Source: Paraburkholderia piptadeniae
Lineage (GTDB): Bacteria; Pseudomonadota; Gammaproteobacteria; Burkholderiales; Burkholderiaceae
DNA length: 64,000 bases
Direction of reading: 5' to 3'
Assembly: GCF_900007165.1 (NCBI RefSeq)
Contig: NZ_CYGY02000065.1
Location: forward strand, 1-64,000
Positions 44,312-52,808 of the stretch are shown here, piece by piece. The notes beneath the pieces were generated by a model. The model was not told where the DNA came from and searched no databases. It worked only from the letters and a program-made list of their open reading frames with translations. The position numbers and the translations under genes are program-made. Position 1 is the stretch's first letter. Every line of letters starts with the position of its first letter.

Positions 44312-44680
44312 AGTCCTCTGCATATCAAAACGTCGATGGTCGCCCTGTTCATAGGCTCCCGCTCATCGTTCTCGGTCGCGTCGGTCCAACGCCGTCATTG
44401 GCCTGTGTGCGAGCTGAGCCTTCCCACCCTCTGAAGGCGGGCATATTTCAGCCGCCAGTGGCAGGTACCTCTCCGTCAGTCTAACCAGACGCAGTGCCTC
44501 TGTCTGAGGACTTTCAGATGCATCCGGGAACAAAGCGATATCGGTGTAGCTGTCGTGCTTCATCGCTCGACAGTTCAGAGACGAAGAGCCAACGACTTGA
44601 ACCACGCGTAATGGCACCCTGCGCCATCAGCAGGTTGATCATGCAGAACCCGACTCAGATGAACATGCTGAGCCTGTTTA
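44312..44680. other. Unassigned stretch
   Basis: About 370 bases between two terminators. Open frames on the minus strand (for example VVQVVGSSSLNCRAMKHDSYTDIALF) show no family I recognise. Probably non-coding or degraded. Confidence 0.4.
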
Positions 44681-44684
44681 TAAA

Positions 44685-44715
44685 CAAAAAGTCCGGGGAG
44701 AATGCTCCCCGGACT
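44685..44715 (-). terminator. Terminator of the large leftward catabolic operon
   Basis: A perfect 11-bp stem (agtccggggag/ctccccggact) with an AATG loop, followed on the minus strand by a U5 tract, 32 bases after the last small membrane gene. It would end transcripts that start as far up as the 58.8-kb region. Confidence 0.9.
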
Positions 44716-44747
44716 TCCTTGAACCTACTACTGCAGCGGCCGGAGCC

Positions 44748-44936
44748 TTATGCTTCGCCCTTGATCTTGTCGCGCACAAGCACGAAGATGAAGAGCAGCC
44801 AGGCGATGCCGAGGCCGAAGTAGTCGAAATTACGCAGTGGACGGTAATCCGTCCAGCCCCAGCCCGTCGAGCCGTCGATGGCCAACAGCGTCAAGACGAT
44901 ACAGATGGCGATTGCGATCCAGGTATTCTTTTTCAT
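44748..44936 (-). CDS. Small two-helix partner of DoxX-like protein (copy 2)
   Basis: A 62-residue membrane protein: a first helix (IAIAICIVLTLLAI), a short loop with STGWGWTDYRPLRNFDYFGLG, a second helix (IAWLLFIFVLV) and a basic tail (RDKIKG). The loop is nearly identical in the 64-residue partner at 45606 and traceable in the 58-residue one at 29150. It follows the DoxX-like gene by 12 bases and closes the operon. In size and pairing it recalls DoxA, the small subunit of thiosulfate:quinone oxidoreductase, though no sequence identity is claimed. Confidence 0.75.
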   Translation of the reverse strand: MKKNTWIAIAICIVLTLLAIDGSTGWGWTDYRPLRNFDYFGLGIAWLLFIFVLVRDKIKGEA

Positions 44937-44948
44937 CGCGCGTGCTCC

Positions 44949-45485
44949 TTAAGCCAATTCTTTTTGCCGCGGTTCGAGGGGAGGTACATTTTGCTGCTGT
45001 TCGAGGGCGGGTACACCCACCAGGCTCCCGCCTTTGCCCTGCAGGCTGAAACCCTTCCAGCCGTCCCACAGCCACATCGGGTTGAGCGTCGGACGGAAGC
45101 AAACTGCCATGTAGCCGCTGTATGCGAGCAGCAGGATGCCGTTCATCAGGAGTTCTTGCGGACCCGAGAACAGTTGACGGGGCGTCGCCGAGATGAACGT
45201 GTTCAACCAGAAAATCGTGACCGTCGTCGGCATCTCGAGAATCAGAGTCAAGAACACGAACCGGTTCGTCAGCAGCAACGCGCCGTAAATCGCTTCCATG
45301 TACTTAACCCAGTGATACATACCGATCGCATCGGCTCCCGCCACATACTGGCCGGCGAGACCCGGAATCATCGGCACGTAGCCGTCGATTACGAATCGGA
45401 TACCTGAGAAGAAAAGGTGGGCGCCGAAATACAGACGCAACCACGTGATTACATACTTCCACGGGGAGGAATTTGCGCTTTTCAT
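44949..45485 (-). CDS. DoxX-like membrane protein (copy 2)
   Basis: A 178-residue four-helix inner-membrane protein, read from ATG 45485 (MKSANSSPWKYV), the start shared by its paralogues; an open frame runs 108 bases further up but has no similarity. Shared motifs are WLRLYFG, SG, YVP, VKYMEAIYG, MPTTVTIFWLNTF, PRQLFSGPQELLMNG and AYSGYM. Its C-terminus is longer (about 30 residues, polar, Pro- and Gln-rich). It forms a pair with the following 62-residue protein. Confidence 0.78.
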   Translation of the reverse strand: MKSANSSPWKYVITWLRLYFGAHLFFSGIRFVIDGYVPMIPGLAGQYVAGADAIGMYHWVKYMEAIYGALLLTNRFVFLTLILEMPTTVTIFWLNTFISATPRQLFSGPQELLMNGILLLAYSGYMAVCFRPTLNPMWLWDGWKGFSLQGKGGSLVGVPALEQQQNVPPLEPRQKELA

Positions 45486-45605
45486 GGGAGGGGTATTTCC
45501 GTAAAGGTTCTTGCAGTACAACGTTGAAATATGGTGCCGCACAAATTGCAATACGACAGGATATCTCAAAGGCGATGGGAAATTCCCGATCACCTAAGAG
45601 CCGTT

Positions 45606-45800
45606 TTAAACGATGCCTTTACGGCGATCGCGAATCAGTACAGTAATGACGCAGATCCACGGAATTGCGAGGCCGAACATGTCACGCGCACGCAGAGGAC
45701 GGTATTCCGTGTAACCCAATCCCGTCGATCCGAAGAAGACCCAACACGTCATGACCAGACACAGAGCGAGACCGATATAGAGGTTCCGGTTGCTCTTCAT
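45606..45800 (-). CDS. Small two-helix partner of DoxX-like protein (copy 3)
   Basis: A 64-residue membrane protein with helices LYIGLALCLVMTCWVFF and MFGLAIPWICVITVLI, the loop STGLGYTEYRPLRARD and a basic end (RDRRKG). It overlaps the DoxX-like gene upstream by four bases, implying coupled synthesis at a 1:1 ratio. The conserved STGxGxTxYRPLR loop is the best candidate for the contact with the larger protein or a ligand. Its function is not known. Confidence 0.76.
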   Translation of the reverse strand: MKSNRNLYIGLALCLVMTCWVFFGSTGLGYTEYRPLRARDMFGLAIPWICVITVLIRDRRKGIV

Positions 45801-46312
45801 CGCAGTTCTCCCGATTCGGCAATACCTCTCTGTATCTCAGGTGTTTTCCTCAACTTGAGATGCTCTTTCCAGACATCGACCTTAAACCCTTCCCACAATG
45901 CCAGAGGCGTGAGCTTTGGTTTAAATACCGAAGCCATGTAACCGCTATAGGCCAAAATCAATAGACCATTCATCAGCAGTTGATTCGGTCCCGAGAACAA
46001 TTGGCGCGGAGTCGCAACGATGAAGGTATTGATCCAGAATATCGAGACCGAAGTCGGGAACTCGAAAATCGCCGCGAGCAGCACGAAACGGTTGCTCAGC
46101 ATCAGGATACCGAGCACGCATTCCATATACTTCACGACCGGGAACATGTGAATCGCATCCAGCGCTTGCACGTATGCACCTCCAGTGCCCGGAATGAACG
46201 GAACCCACCCGGTGGAGATATAACGGAAACCCGACCACAGCAGATCGGCACCGAAATAAATCCGGAGCCAAAGAACGGCGTACTTCCACGGCGGCGAATT
46301 AATACCTTGCAT
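45797..46312 (-). CDS. DoxX-like membrane protein (copy 3)
   Basis: A 171-residue four-helix membrane protein beginning MQGINSPPWKYAVLWLRIYFG. It shares SG, WVP, VVKYMECVLG, FPTSVSIFWINTF, TPRQLFSGPNQLLMNG and AYSGYM with its paralogue at 44949, more closely than with the copy at 29323. It starts 68 bases after the muconate-lactonizing-type gene, so it is part of the catabolic transcript. A membrane redox role coupled to the pathway, or transport, are both possible. Confidence 0.78.
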   Translation of the reverse strand: MQGINSPPWKYAVLWLRIYFGADLLWSGFRYISTGWVPFIPGTGGAYVQALDAIHMFPVVKYMECVLGILMLSNRFVLLAAIFEFPTSVSIFWINTFIVATPRQLFSGPNQLLMNGLLILAYSGYMASVFKPKLTPLALWEGFKVDVWKEHLKLRKTPEIQRGIAESGELR

Positions 46313-46380
46313 CAGATGTCTCCGTTGTTGGCTTTTATTTTCGCAACGCGGCGGAATCGTGTCAGCCGCTGAGTGCCCGT

Positions 46381-47553
46381 CTACGCGTGGACGCTACGAT
46401 GTGCGCCGCCCGGCGTGATAATCTTGTTCAGGAGATCTTCATTGACCTCGAATCCGAAGCCCGGGCCTTCGCTCGGATATGCCCGGCCTTGAGCAAATCG
46501 CTGACCGCCGATTGCCAGATCTTCGCCTGCCGGAATTTCGTCGCTGTTGAATACCGAATGCACAGCCAGAGGCCCCATGCTTTCGCTCATGAACTGGCAC
46601 GCCCACTGATCCGAGACCATCAGGTGCGTGCTCGGGCCCGACTCGATACCGCCGCCAATCAAGGTGGAGCAGAAAACGGGGATATCGTAGATCCGGCATG
46701 CGGCCAGGAATCGTTGCGCCTTGAGCAGACCGCCGACTTTTTGAATCTTCAGAATCACGCCGTCAGCCGAGCGACGTTCTGCGATCTCACGCAGGTCGCC
46801 CAGTTCCTGCGCGCCCTCGTCTGCGTAGATCGGCGTGTTCACGCGCTCACGGAGTTTGGCCATGCTGTCGCGGTATTGATGCGCCAGCGGCTGCTCCATG
46901 AAAGCGAGGTTGTATTCGTCGAGACGACGCACCGTTTTCAGGGCCTGCTCGTAATTCCACGAACCATTTGCGTCCAGCGTGATCATCGCGTCCGGGCCGA
47001 GTGCTTTGCGCACTTCGCGGGCCGTCACCACATCGTTGTCGAACGTGTGGCGTCCGACCTTGAGTTTGAAGGCCGAGAAACCAGCCTCACGAACCTGGAC
47101 TGCTGCCTCTGCCACCTTTTCCGGGTCGCCGGCCGATAGAACCCAACCGAGAGGAACTGACTCGCGAGTGCGACCACCCAGAAGATCGTAAACCGGTCGA
47201 CCGAGTGCTTTACCCTTCAGGTCGTGCAACGCGCAATCGACGAGCGCTTTCGCCTGATTGTTGTCGCGTGCGAGCTGATCCATCATGCCGACGATTTTCT
47301 GGATATTGCACGGATCTTCGCCGAGCAGGATTCGCGGAGCGAAAATATCGGAGATCATTGCCGTCATCGAGGCCTGACTTTCGCCGCGATACCACGACGA
47401 AGTGTCACCAGATTCAGCCACGCCCACCAAACCGTTATCGGCATAAATACGCACTACGAGCGTATTCAGACAGGTAATCGTGACGTTCGGAAGCTTCAAG
47501 GGCTTCTTCAGCGGCATCGAAATCGGAACGCACTCAACGCGAGTAATTTTCAC
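46381..47553 (-). CDS. Mandelate racemase/muconate lactonizing-family enzyme
   Basis: Enolase-superfamily enzyme, 390 residues from the GTG at 47553 (the residues KITRVECVPI are the usual family start). The KxK motif is in FKLKVGR; metal ligands are in TLDANG (Asp), FMEQP (Glu) and ADEGA (Asp/Glu); the second Lys is in LKIQKVGG. This is the muconate-lactonizing subgroup layout, so cycloisomerisation of an unsaturated acid is plausible. A longer frame starts with a GTG at 47601, but that lies in a hairpin and is less likely. Confidence 0.87.
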   Translation of the reverse strand: MKITRVECVPISMPLKKPLKLPNVTITCLNTLVVRIYADNGLVGVAESGDTSSWYRGESQASMTAMISDIFAPRILLGEDPCNIQKIVGMMDQLARDNNQAKALVDCALHDLKGKALGRPVYDLLGGRTRESVPLGWVLSAGDPEKVAEAAVQVREAGFSAFKLKVGRHTFDNDVVTAREVRKALGPDAMITLDANGSWNYEQALKTVRRLDEYNLAFMEQPLAHQYRDSMAKLRERVNTPIYADEGAQELGDLREIAERRSADGVILKIQKVGGLLKAQRFLAACRIYDIPVFCSTLIGGGIESGPSTHLMVSDQWACQFMSESMGPLAVHSVFNSDEIPAGEDLAIGGQRFAQGRAYPSEGPGFGFEVNEDLLNKIITPGGAHRSVHA

Positions 47554-47580
47554 TGGAATTGACCTATAGGAACTCGAGGA

Positions 47581-47605
47581 AGGAGTGTCCACACCGGACA
47601 CCCCT
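47581..47605 (-). promoter_or_regulatory. Hairpin between the MFS and lactonizing-enzyme genes
   Basis: Arms ggagtgtcc and ggacacccc (one mismatch pair) enclose a five-base loop, just past the MFS stop codon and before the next start. There is no U tract, so it is more likely an mRNA-processing or attenuating hairpin inside the operon than a full terminator. Confidence 0.45.
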
Positions 47606-47615
47606 GAATCAGATA

Positions 47616-48959
47616 TCAGCTATTCGCCGCCGCACGACGCAGCGCACCACAGACACGAATCAACAGAATGACTGCCAGTGCAACCGAGATCACATAACAA
47701 ACGATGAAGGAAGCGCCCAGCGCATTCGAACCCGAGAAGAACAGTTTGGCAACGAGCGCGACGACCGTGGGTCCAAGTGCCAGGCCGAGCAGGTTGGTGA
47801 TCAGGTAGTAGACCGCCGTCAGTTTGCCCATCATGTTGCCCGGTGTGAAGTTGGCCATCGTTGCGCCACCAGCTACCGCAAACATCGAGAACATGAACGT
47901 CTGCACGAAATAGGCGATCAGGCCGACGCTCATCGTGTGAATCAGCGGGAAGCAAGCGGTGACGATTGCAGCGATAGCCGTCGTGACAGCAGCTACGCGT
48001 ACCGGTGCGTCGATCATGCCGCGTTCACGCAGCCAGTCAGCGATACGGCCTAGGATCAACAGGCCAGCAGGCGACGCCAACAGTGCCGCACCGCCCAACG
48101 CCTTACCGATCTCCGGACGCGGGACATTTAGCGTGCGCGCGATGATTTCCGGGAGCCAAGCCATCTGCGAACCAATCGCAATGCCGTACAAGCAGATCGC
48201 AATCCAGAGTTGCACGTAGACGGCCTTGTTGGTCCACGCAAAACAAAGCGCTTCACGATACGTGACCCCACTGCCTGCGTTGACGTCGCGGCGTGCCGGC
48301 TCACGTACGAGCCACAGAAGCACGGCGAACGGAATGCCGATAAGACCCGGCACCAGCAGCACGAAATGCCAGGGTTTGAGCCCGCCAACCAGCGGCAAGC
48401 CCGCAAATGCACCTGCCGATGCTGCTTTCAGAAGGAAACCGCCGAGTCCGAGAGCCAGACCGGTGCCGAGAAGCGGCCCGATGTTGTAAATCCCGAATGC
48501 GAGGCTGCGCCGTTGCGGCGGAAACGCATCGCGAATCATCGAGGCGGCTCCGGGCGACAGCGCGGACTCGCCAACACCGAGACCGACACGCGTCAGGAAC
48601 AACTGGACGTACGTCTGACTCAGACCGCACAAAACCTGAACAGCGGACCATGCCATGATCGCGCCACCGAGCAGGCGCCGGCGCTGGTACTTATCGACCA
48701 GCGCGCCCATGGGAATACCAAGCACGCTGTACAGCAGCATGAAGGAGAGCCCGAGAAGCCAACTGACTTCGAGATCGGAAATTCCGAGGTCTTCCTTGAT
48801 CGGTCCGACGACGAGGGAAATCGCACCCCGGTCGATGAAGGAGATGACATATGTCGCCGTCAAAACGACGAGCATCCACCATGCTCCCTTCGACGCTTTC
48901 GAATCCGAAACGACTTCGGCGGGTGCGAACTTCGTTTGCACCTCTGCGGTCTCACTCAT
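47616..48959 (-). CDS. MFS transporter (anion:cation symporter type)
   Basis: A 447-residue, 12-helix uptake-type MFS protein. Motif A is GALVDKYQRRRLLGG near residue 75, and the N-terminal helix has YVISFIDRGAISLV as in ACS-family organic anion:proton symporters. The central LVREPARRDV loop separates the halves. It lies between the FAD oxidoreductase and lactonizing-enzyme genes in the same direction, so it probably imports the pathway substrate. Exact substrate is unknown. Confidence 0.89.
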   Translation of the reverse strand: MSETAEVQTKFAPAEVVSDSKASKGAWWMLVVLTATYVISFIDRGAISLVVGPIKEDLGISDLEVSWLLGLSFMLLYSVLGIPMGALVDKYQRRRLLGGAIMAWSAVQVLCGLSQTYVQLFLTRVGLGVGESALSPGAASMIRDAFPPQRRSLAFGIYNIGPLLGTGLALGLGGFLLKAASAGAFAGLPLVGGLKPWHFVLLVPGLIGIPFAVLLWLVREPARRDVNAGSGVTYREALCFAWTNKAVYVQLWIAICLYGIAIGSQMAWLPEIIARTLNVPRPEIGKALGGAALLASPAGLLILGRIADWLRERGMIDAPVRVAAVTTAIAAIVTACFPLIHTMSVGLIAYFVQTFMFSMFAVAGGATMANFTPGNMMGKLTAVYYLITNLLGLALGPTVVALVAKLFFSGSNALGASFIVCYVISVALAVILLIRVCGALRRAAANS

Positions 48960-48996
48960 TGTTTTCTGTCTCCTATGTAGTTATCCGTATAATCGA

Positions 48997-50592
48997 TCAG
49001 CGAATTTTCCGATCCTCGCTATCGGAAAGTGCAGTTTTCGCCGCTGTCACGCCCGATACGATGAACTCGGCAATATCGCCCATCGAGTTGTAAAACGGAC
49101 CCCACAAAGATCCACACTCCCCAACTGCATAGAGACCGGGAATCGGCTTGTCCTGATGATCGAGAACGCGTTGCCCCGCATCGTGTTTCGGCCCACCGTG
49201 GGTATTCAGGTACGTCGGCAGCATGGGGCCGATCGCATAGTACGGACCTTCGTCGTTGAGCGGCACCAGGAACGTCTCGCGTCCGAACTCGGGATCGACA
49301 TTCAGACGGCACTGCTCGTTATAACGCTCGACCGTCTCACGAAGTGCCTGAGGATCGAGGTGACCTGCCTTGGTCACCCCCGGGATTTCTGGCCATTGAC
49401 ACTTCATTGCCAGTTCTTCGAGCGTATCGGCCTTGATGATCAGACCTTCTTCGAGTTCCTTGAGATTGTCCTGACTCCATGGCGGCACGCGCGAATTCAG
49501 CGTGGTCATCGCCGCACCACCGGCACGAACCTTTTCGTCGAAGATGTGGAATGCCGGCACGTTGGTGAATTCCGGGATGCCCGGCGTTGTCGCTAGCCAC
49601 GTGTCGCGATTCGCCAACCCGTGTTGAACGACCGACGTGTCAACCGTTTCGTTGTGGAATCGCTTCGCCTGCCGGTTCACCCACAGCAGACTGCCGCCGT
49701 CCTTGAACGCGCCCGACTTGTAACCGAAACCTGCAACCTTGTTAAGGTCATACGTGACGTAGACGTACCCTTCTTTAGTCTTGATGCCCATATTAAGCGG
49801 ACCTGCCACGGCGTTCATGTGCCACAGCTGGGCACCGACTTCCTGCGCCATGCGAATGCCGTCGCCGGTCAGATTCGGGCTACCGAGGAAATAGATCGGG
49901 CATGCGGTGAGGAACTGCTTGCACATGGCCTCGTTCGCTTCGAAGCCACCGCTGGCCAGCACCGTCGCCTTGCGACCGCGAATCGCGATCGTCTTACCAT
50001 CTTCGCGTTCCGCTTCGACACCGAGAATCGCACGAGTCACCGGATGCTGAATCAGACGCGTGACACGCGTGCTGTACTTGACACGTGCACCTGCCTTCTC
50101 TGCTTGCGCCGAGATAGCGTTATAGAGACCTGCACCGCCAGGGGCGGCAACGACGCTCATGCCCTTGATGCTCTCGGCACCCGGAGCGCCAGCGAACTCG
50201 GGGAAGAAACCCGGGGCCGAGAATGGCTGCGGGTTGTCTTTGAGCGGCAATTCCAGTTTGTGCTGGAACGCAGGTATGTCTTTGAGACTTGCAACGAAAT
50301 GACGAAGAACGCTCTCCTCGGTCTGACCTGCACACAACCAGTTCAGATACTTGAGAGACTCTTCTTCATCGACGGAGGTCATGATCAAACCGCCCGCCAC
50401 GCAGACCGAGTTACCGCCACCCTGCGCACCCTTTTCGAGGATGAGCACGTCAGCGCCCTGTTCGGCGGCAGCGAACGCGAACGTTGCGCCAGCACCACCA
50501 TAGCCGACCACAATCATATCGGCCTGTTCATCCCATCGGGGCTCGGTCCAGTTCACTTCCATCTCTTCGTTATCCATCGTATCTCTAAACAT
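48997..50592 (-). CDS. FAD-dependent oxidoreductase (fumarate reductase/ketosteroid dehydrogenase type)
   Basis: A 531-residue flavoprotein of the FAD_binding_2 group. The dinucleotide-binding motif is VVGYGGAGATFAFAAAEQGADVLILEKG (about residues 28-55) and the second FAD contact is GLYAVGECGSLWGPFYNSMGDIAEF near the end; ASGGFEANE is also typical. Relatives add or remove hydrogens across C-C bonds next to a carbonyl. Here it may desaturate or aromatise a ring intermediate. Start may be ATG 50592 or 50577. It is 20 bases after the Rieske gene. Confidence 0.87.
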   Translation of the reverse strand: MFRDTMDNEEMEVNWTEPRWDEQADMIVVGYGGAGATFAFAAAEQGADVLILEKGAQGGGNSVCVAGGLIMTSVDEEESLKYLNWLCAGQTEESVLRHFVASLKDIPAFQHKLELPLKDNPQPFSAPGFFPEFAGAPGAESIKGMSVVAAPGGAGLYNAISAQAEKAGARVKYSTRVTRLIQHPVTRAILGVEAEREDGKTIAIRGRKATVLASGGFEANEAMCKQFLTACPIYFLGSPNLTGDGIRMAQEVGAQLWHMNAVAGPLNMGIKTKEGYVYVTYDLNKVAGFGYKSGAFKDGGSLLWVNRQAKRFHNETVDTSVVQHGLANRDTWLATTPGIPEFTNVPAFHIFDEKVRAGGAAMTTLNSRVPPWSQDNLKELEEGLIIKADTLEELAMKCQWPEIPGVTKAGHLDPQALRETVERYNEQCRLNVDPEFGRETFLVPLNDEGPYYAIGPMLPTYLNTHGGPKHDAGQRVLDHQDKPIPGLYAVGECGSLWGPFYNSMGDIAEFIVSGVTAAKTALSDSEDRKIR

Positions 50593-50612
50593 ACCGGCAC
50601 GGGTTGACCTAC

Positions 50613-51674
50613 TTAGGCTGCGGAAACAGCCGCTGCGTGCTCGGCTTCTTCCTTCGTGCGAAGGCCGTCATAGATCTCGTTGTAACGCAGCACCGGCTGA
50701 TCCATCGCCAGCATGATCATCTTGCGGCCCGGCACCCTCTTGATCATTGCCTGCTGCGCTTCGATGATTGCCTTGTCTTCGGCGAATGCCGCGTCGGCGA
50801 TCCCGAATGCGTGTTCCTTCAGATCCGCGTGCTCATGATCCGGACCGAAGTTGTAGAAGAACATCGATTGCGTATCGTTGATCGGCGTAATCATCTGGCA
50901 CGTGCAGCGGCGGAAGATCGGTTCTTCGTTTGGCTGACCATCGACGAACCGATCTTGAACGCCCGGCGCGTAGGAGCGGATCTTGAGAATGAAGACGCCC
51001 GGCACCAGGAAGGTGCTGACCACGTTATCGTCGGACGGCAGATCGAAATACGGGTTCGTCGGACGGCCCATGTGCCAACGATCGGCGACAACGCCACGCT
51101 CGAGAATCGTCGTACCGCGCTTGGTCTCGCCTTCCTTCTGAACCTTGAGCGAGACCTTGTTATTCGCGCCGAATGTCGATTCGTGAATGAACGGTGCGTG
51201 CGACAGGTCGAGCAGGTTGTCGGCCACGAGTTCGGCGTTACCGTTCATCACGAACGTGGAGCAAACCATCGCGTACGTGTCGCTGTCCGGACCTTCGATC
51301 GGCGGAATCAGTGTGACGTCGGCCTTTGCCGGGTCGCCCATCCAGACCCACGCGGCACCGTGCTTTTCTTCGATCGGATAGCTGCGCACGCAAACCTTCG
51401 ACGAAATACGCTCCTGGCCCGGGATTTCGGTGCAGCGACCATCGGCAGCGAACTTGAGTCCGTGATACATGCAGCGTAGTTCGTCGCCTTCCTTTCGGCC
51501 AACCGTCAGCGGTGCCAAACGATGCGGACACAGGTCTTCCAGAGCGACGAGTGTGCCGTCGTCCTTGCGATAGAGCGCCAACGGTTCGTTCATCACCGTG
51601 AACGGGACGATGTCAGTAGCCGAGAACTCGCTCGACCAGCCAACCATATACCAAGAATTCCGAAGGAATTTCAT
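50613..51674 (-). CDS. Rieske non-heme iron oxygenase (VanA-like)
   Basis: A 353-residue oxygenase component. The Rieske cluster ligands are C49/H51 (CPHR) and C68/H71 (CMYHG). The mononuclear-iron site is D152-N153...D156-x-x-H159...H164 (DNLLDLSHAPFIH). Size and the MKFLRNSWYMVGW start are those of vanillate O-demethylase and related mono-oxygenases, so O-demethylation or side-chain hydroxylation is likely. Electrons should come from the reductase at 59052. A 242-base gap with its own hairpin precedes it. Confidence 0.92.
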   Translation of the reverse strand: MKFLRNSWYMVGWSSEFSATDIVPFTVMNEPLALYRKDDGTLVALEDLCPHRLAPLTVGRKEGDELRCMYHGLKFAADGRCTEIPGQERISSKVCVRSYPIEEKHGAAWVWMGDPAKADVTLIPPIEGPDSDTYAMVCSTFVMNGNAELVADNLLDLSHAPFIHESTFGANNKVSLKVQKEGETKRGTTILERGVVADRWHMGRPTNPYFDLPSDDNVVSTFLVPGVFILKIRSYAPGVQDRFVDGQPNEEPIFRRCTCQMITPINDTQSMFFYNFGPDHEHADLKEHAFGIADAAFAEDKAIIEAQQAMIKRVPGRKMIMLAMDQPVLRYNEIYDGLRTKEEAEHAAAVSAA

Positions 51675-51916
51675 TTGATGTTTCCTCAGAGAGAATCGAG
51701 AACGGATAAATCGAGCGTATTGCCTGACACATACGGTACAGCCGACCTAGCTTGTCCCGGGTCGGATCTCCCACGCACGATCACCTAAAGTATTCAATTG
51801 CGTATTCTTTATCTTATCTTGTAGCACCGCTCGACAAGACTCGGGGATACCCTTAAATGCGAAAAGCGGCGTCCCGCCTTTTCTTATTGGGAACGCCGTA
51901 TTTACGTGTGCGAATA
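51675..51916. promoter_or_regulatory. Internal promoter region in the catabolic block
   Basis: 242 bases between the Rieske gene and the upstream amidohydrolase, the largest gap in the leftward block. It includes an AT-rich stretch (51785-51828: tattcaattgcgtattctttatcttatc) and a hairpin (51867-51898), so transcription may pause and restart here. No gene is seen. Confidence 0.55.
51864..51898 (-). terminator. Terminator-like hairpin after the amidohydrolase
   Basis: Stem cggcgtccc/gggaacgccg with one bulged base and a 13-base loop; on the minus strand it is followed by cttttc. It lies about 20 bases past the amidohydrolase stop. Its U tract is short, so read-through is possible. Confidence 0.55.
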
Positions 51917-52762
51917 TCAGCTGAAGTACACGTGTTCAGCAGTCGTATGCAGGACCTTCTGCTGATCTGCTTCAGAGAGCGACGACACCGAGTCCTTGGC
52001 CAACTGAATCATGTCCTTGTACTCGCCCTTCGACTGTGCGATATCCGAACCCCACATTACGCGGTCGGCGCCGAACGACCGGACAACACGCTCCACGACA
52101 GGCGCTGCTGGCAGCTCGAGTGCCTTCAGTTTGCCGAGGTTGATCATCGAATACAGCAGGTAGACGTTCGGCCAATCAACGAACTTGAGCAGCGCTTCGT
52201 CCACGCCGTAGTCCGGCGCACCCGATTCGCCGACGATGTTCGAAAAGTGGTCGAGAATGACCGGCGTGTTCGGGAATTGCTTGACGACGTCTTGAAGCGC
52301 TTCGAGGGCGGCGACGCGATTCCAGCGGTAGAAGTGCAGACGCACCGACCCTCCGAGATCCGACACAGCCGACCATGCACGCATCGCTTCCTTCGACGCG
52401 AACCAGCTCGAGTCCGCGCCCTTGTGCGGCTCGGTCAGACGAATGCCGACCGAACCACGCTGGCCAACCCAGTAGCGCACGGTTTCTTCCACGTTGTCAG
52501 CCAGCGCGTCGATCATGCACAGCGAACGCAGACGATCGGAATATTGCTCTGCGGAGTCCACGACGTAGTCGTTGTGGAAGCCGTAGAGGTGAGCGCGCTG
52601 GACCGCGAGTGCCTTATCGACACCATATGCGTCGAGCAGGCCGATCAGGCGTTCGGCCGTCACCGGGTTGTCGAATGCGTTCGCTTCGAGCGTGCCGCTC
52701 AGCGGCGACGGCGGATACTTCTCCACGTTCGTGGAAATCAGGTGGGCGTGACTGTCGATCAT
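51917..52762 (-). CDS. Amidohydrolase-family protein
   Basis: A 281-residue member of the amidohydrolase-2 (ACMSD/PDC-hydrolase-like) group. It starts MIDSHAHLIS with the metal-binding HxH, has VILDHFSNIVG with a further His, and WGSDIAQ with the Asp near residue 250. Such TIM-barrel enzymes hydrolyse lactones like 2-pyrone-4,6-dicarboxylate or decarboxylate ring-cleavage products. Two more paralogues occur in this locus (53939 and 60070), so they probably act at different steps. It is 46 bases downstream of the dehydrogenase gene. Confidence 0.85.
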   Translation of the reverse strand: MIDSHAHLISTNVEKYPPSPLSGTLEANAFDNPVTAERLIGLLDAYGVDKALAVQRAHLYGFHNDYVVDSAEQYSDRLRSLCMIDALADNVEETVRYWVGQRGSVGIRLTEPHKGADSSWFASKEAMRAWSAVSDLGGSVRLHFYRWNRVAALEALQDVVKQFPNTPVILDHFSNIVGESGAPDYGVDEALLKFVDWPNVYLLYSMINLGKLKALELPAAPVVERVVRSFGADRVMWGSDIAQSKGEYKDMIQLAKDSVSSLSEADQQKVLHTTAEHVYFS

Positions 52763-52808
52763 GACGTTCCCTTCTCTCTAAAATTCAATATCAACAAACG
52801 GTGGGCCA

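Noticed and set aside
44363..44617. An 84-codon leftward frame between two terminators
   Set aside because: No recognisable pattern, no ribosome site and isolated between terminators, so I left it as unassigned.
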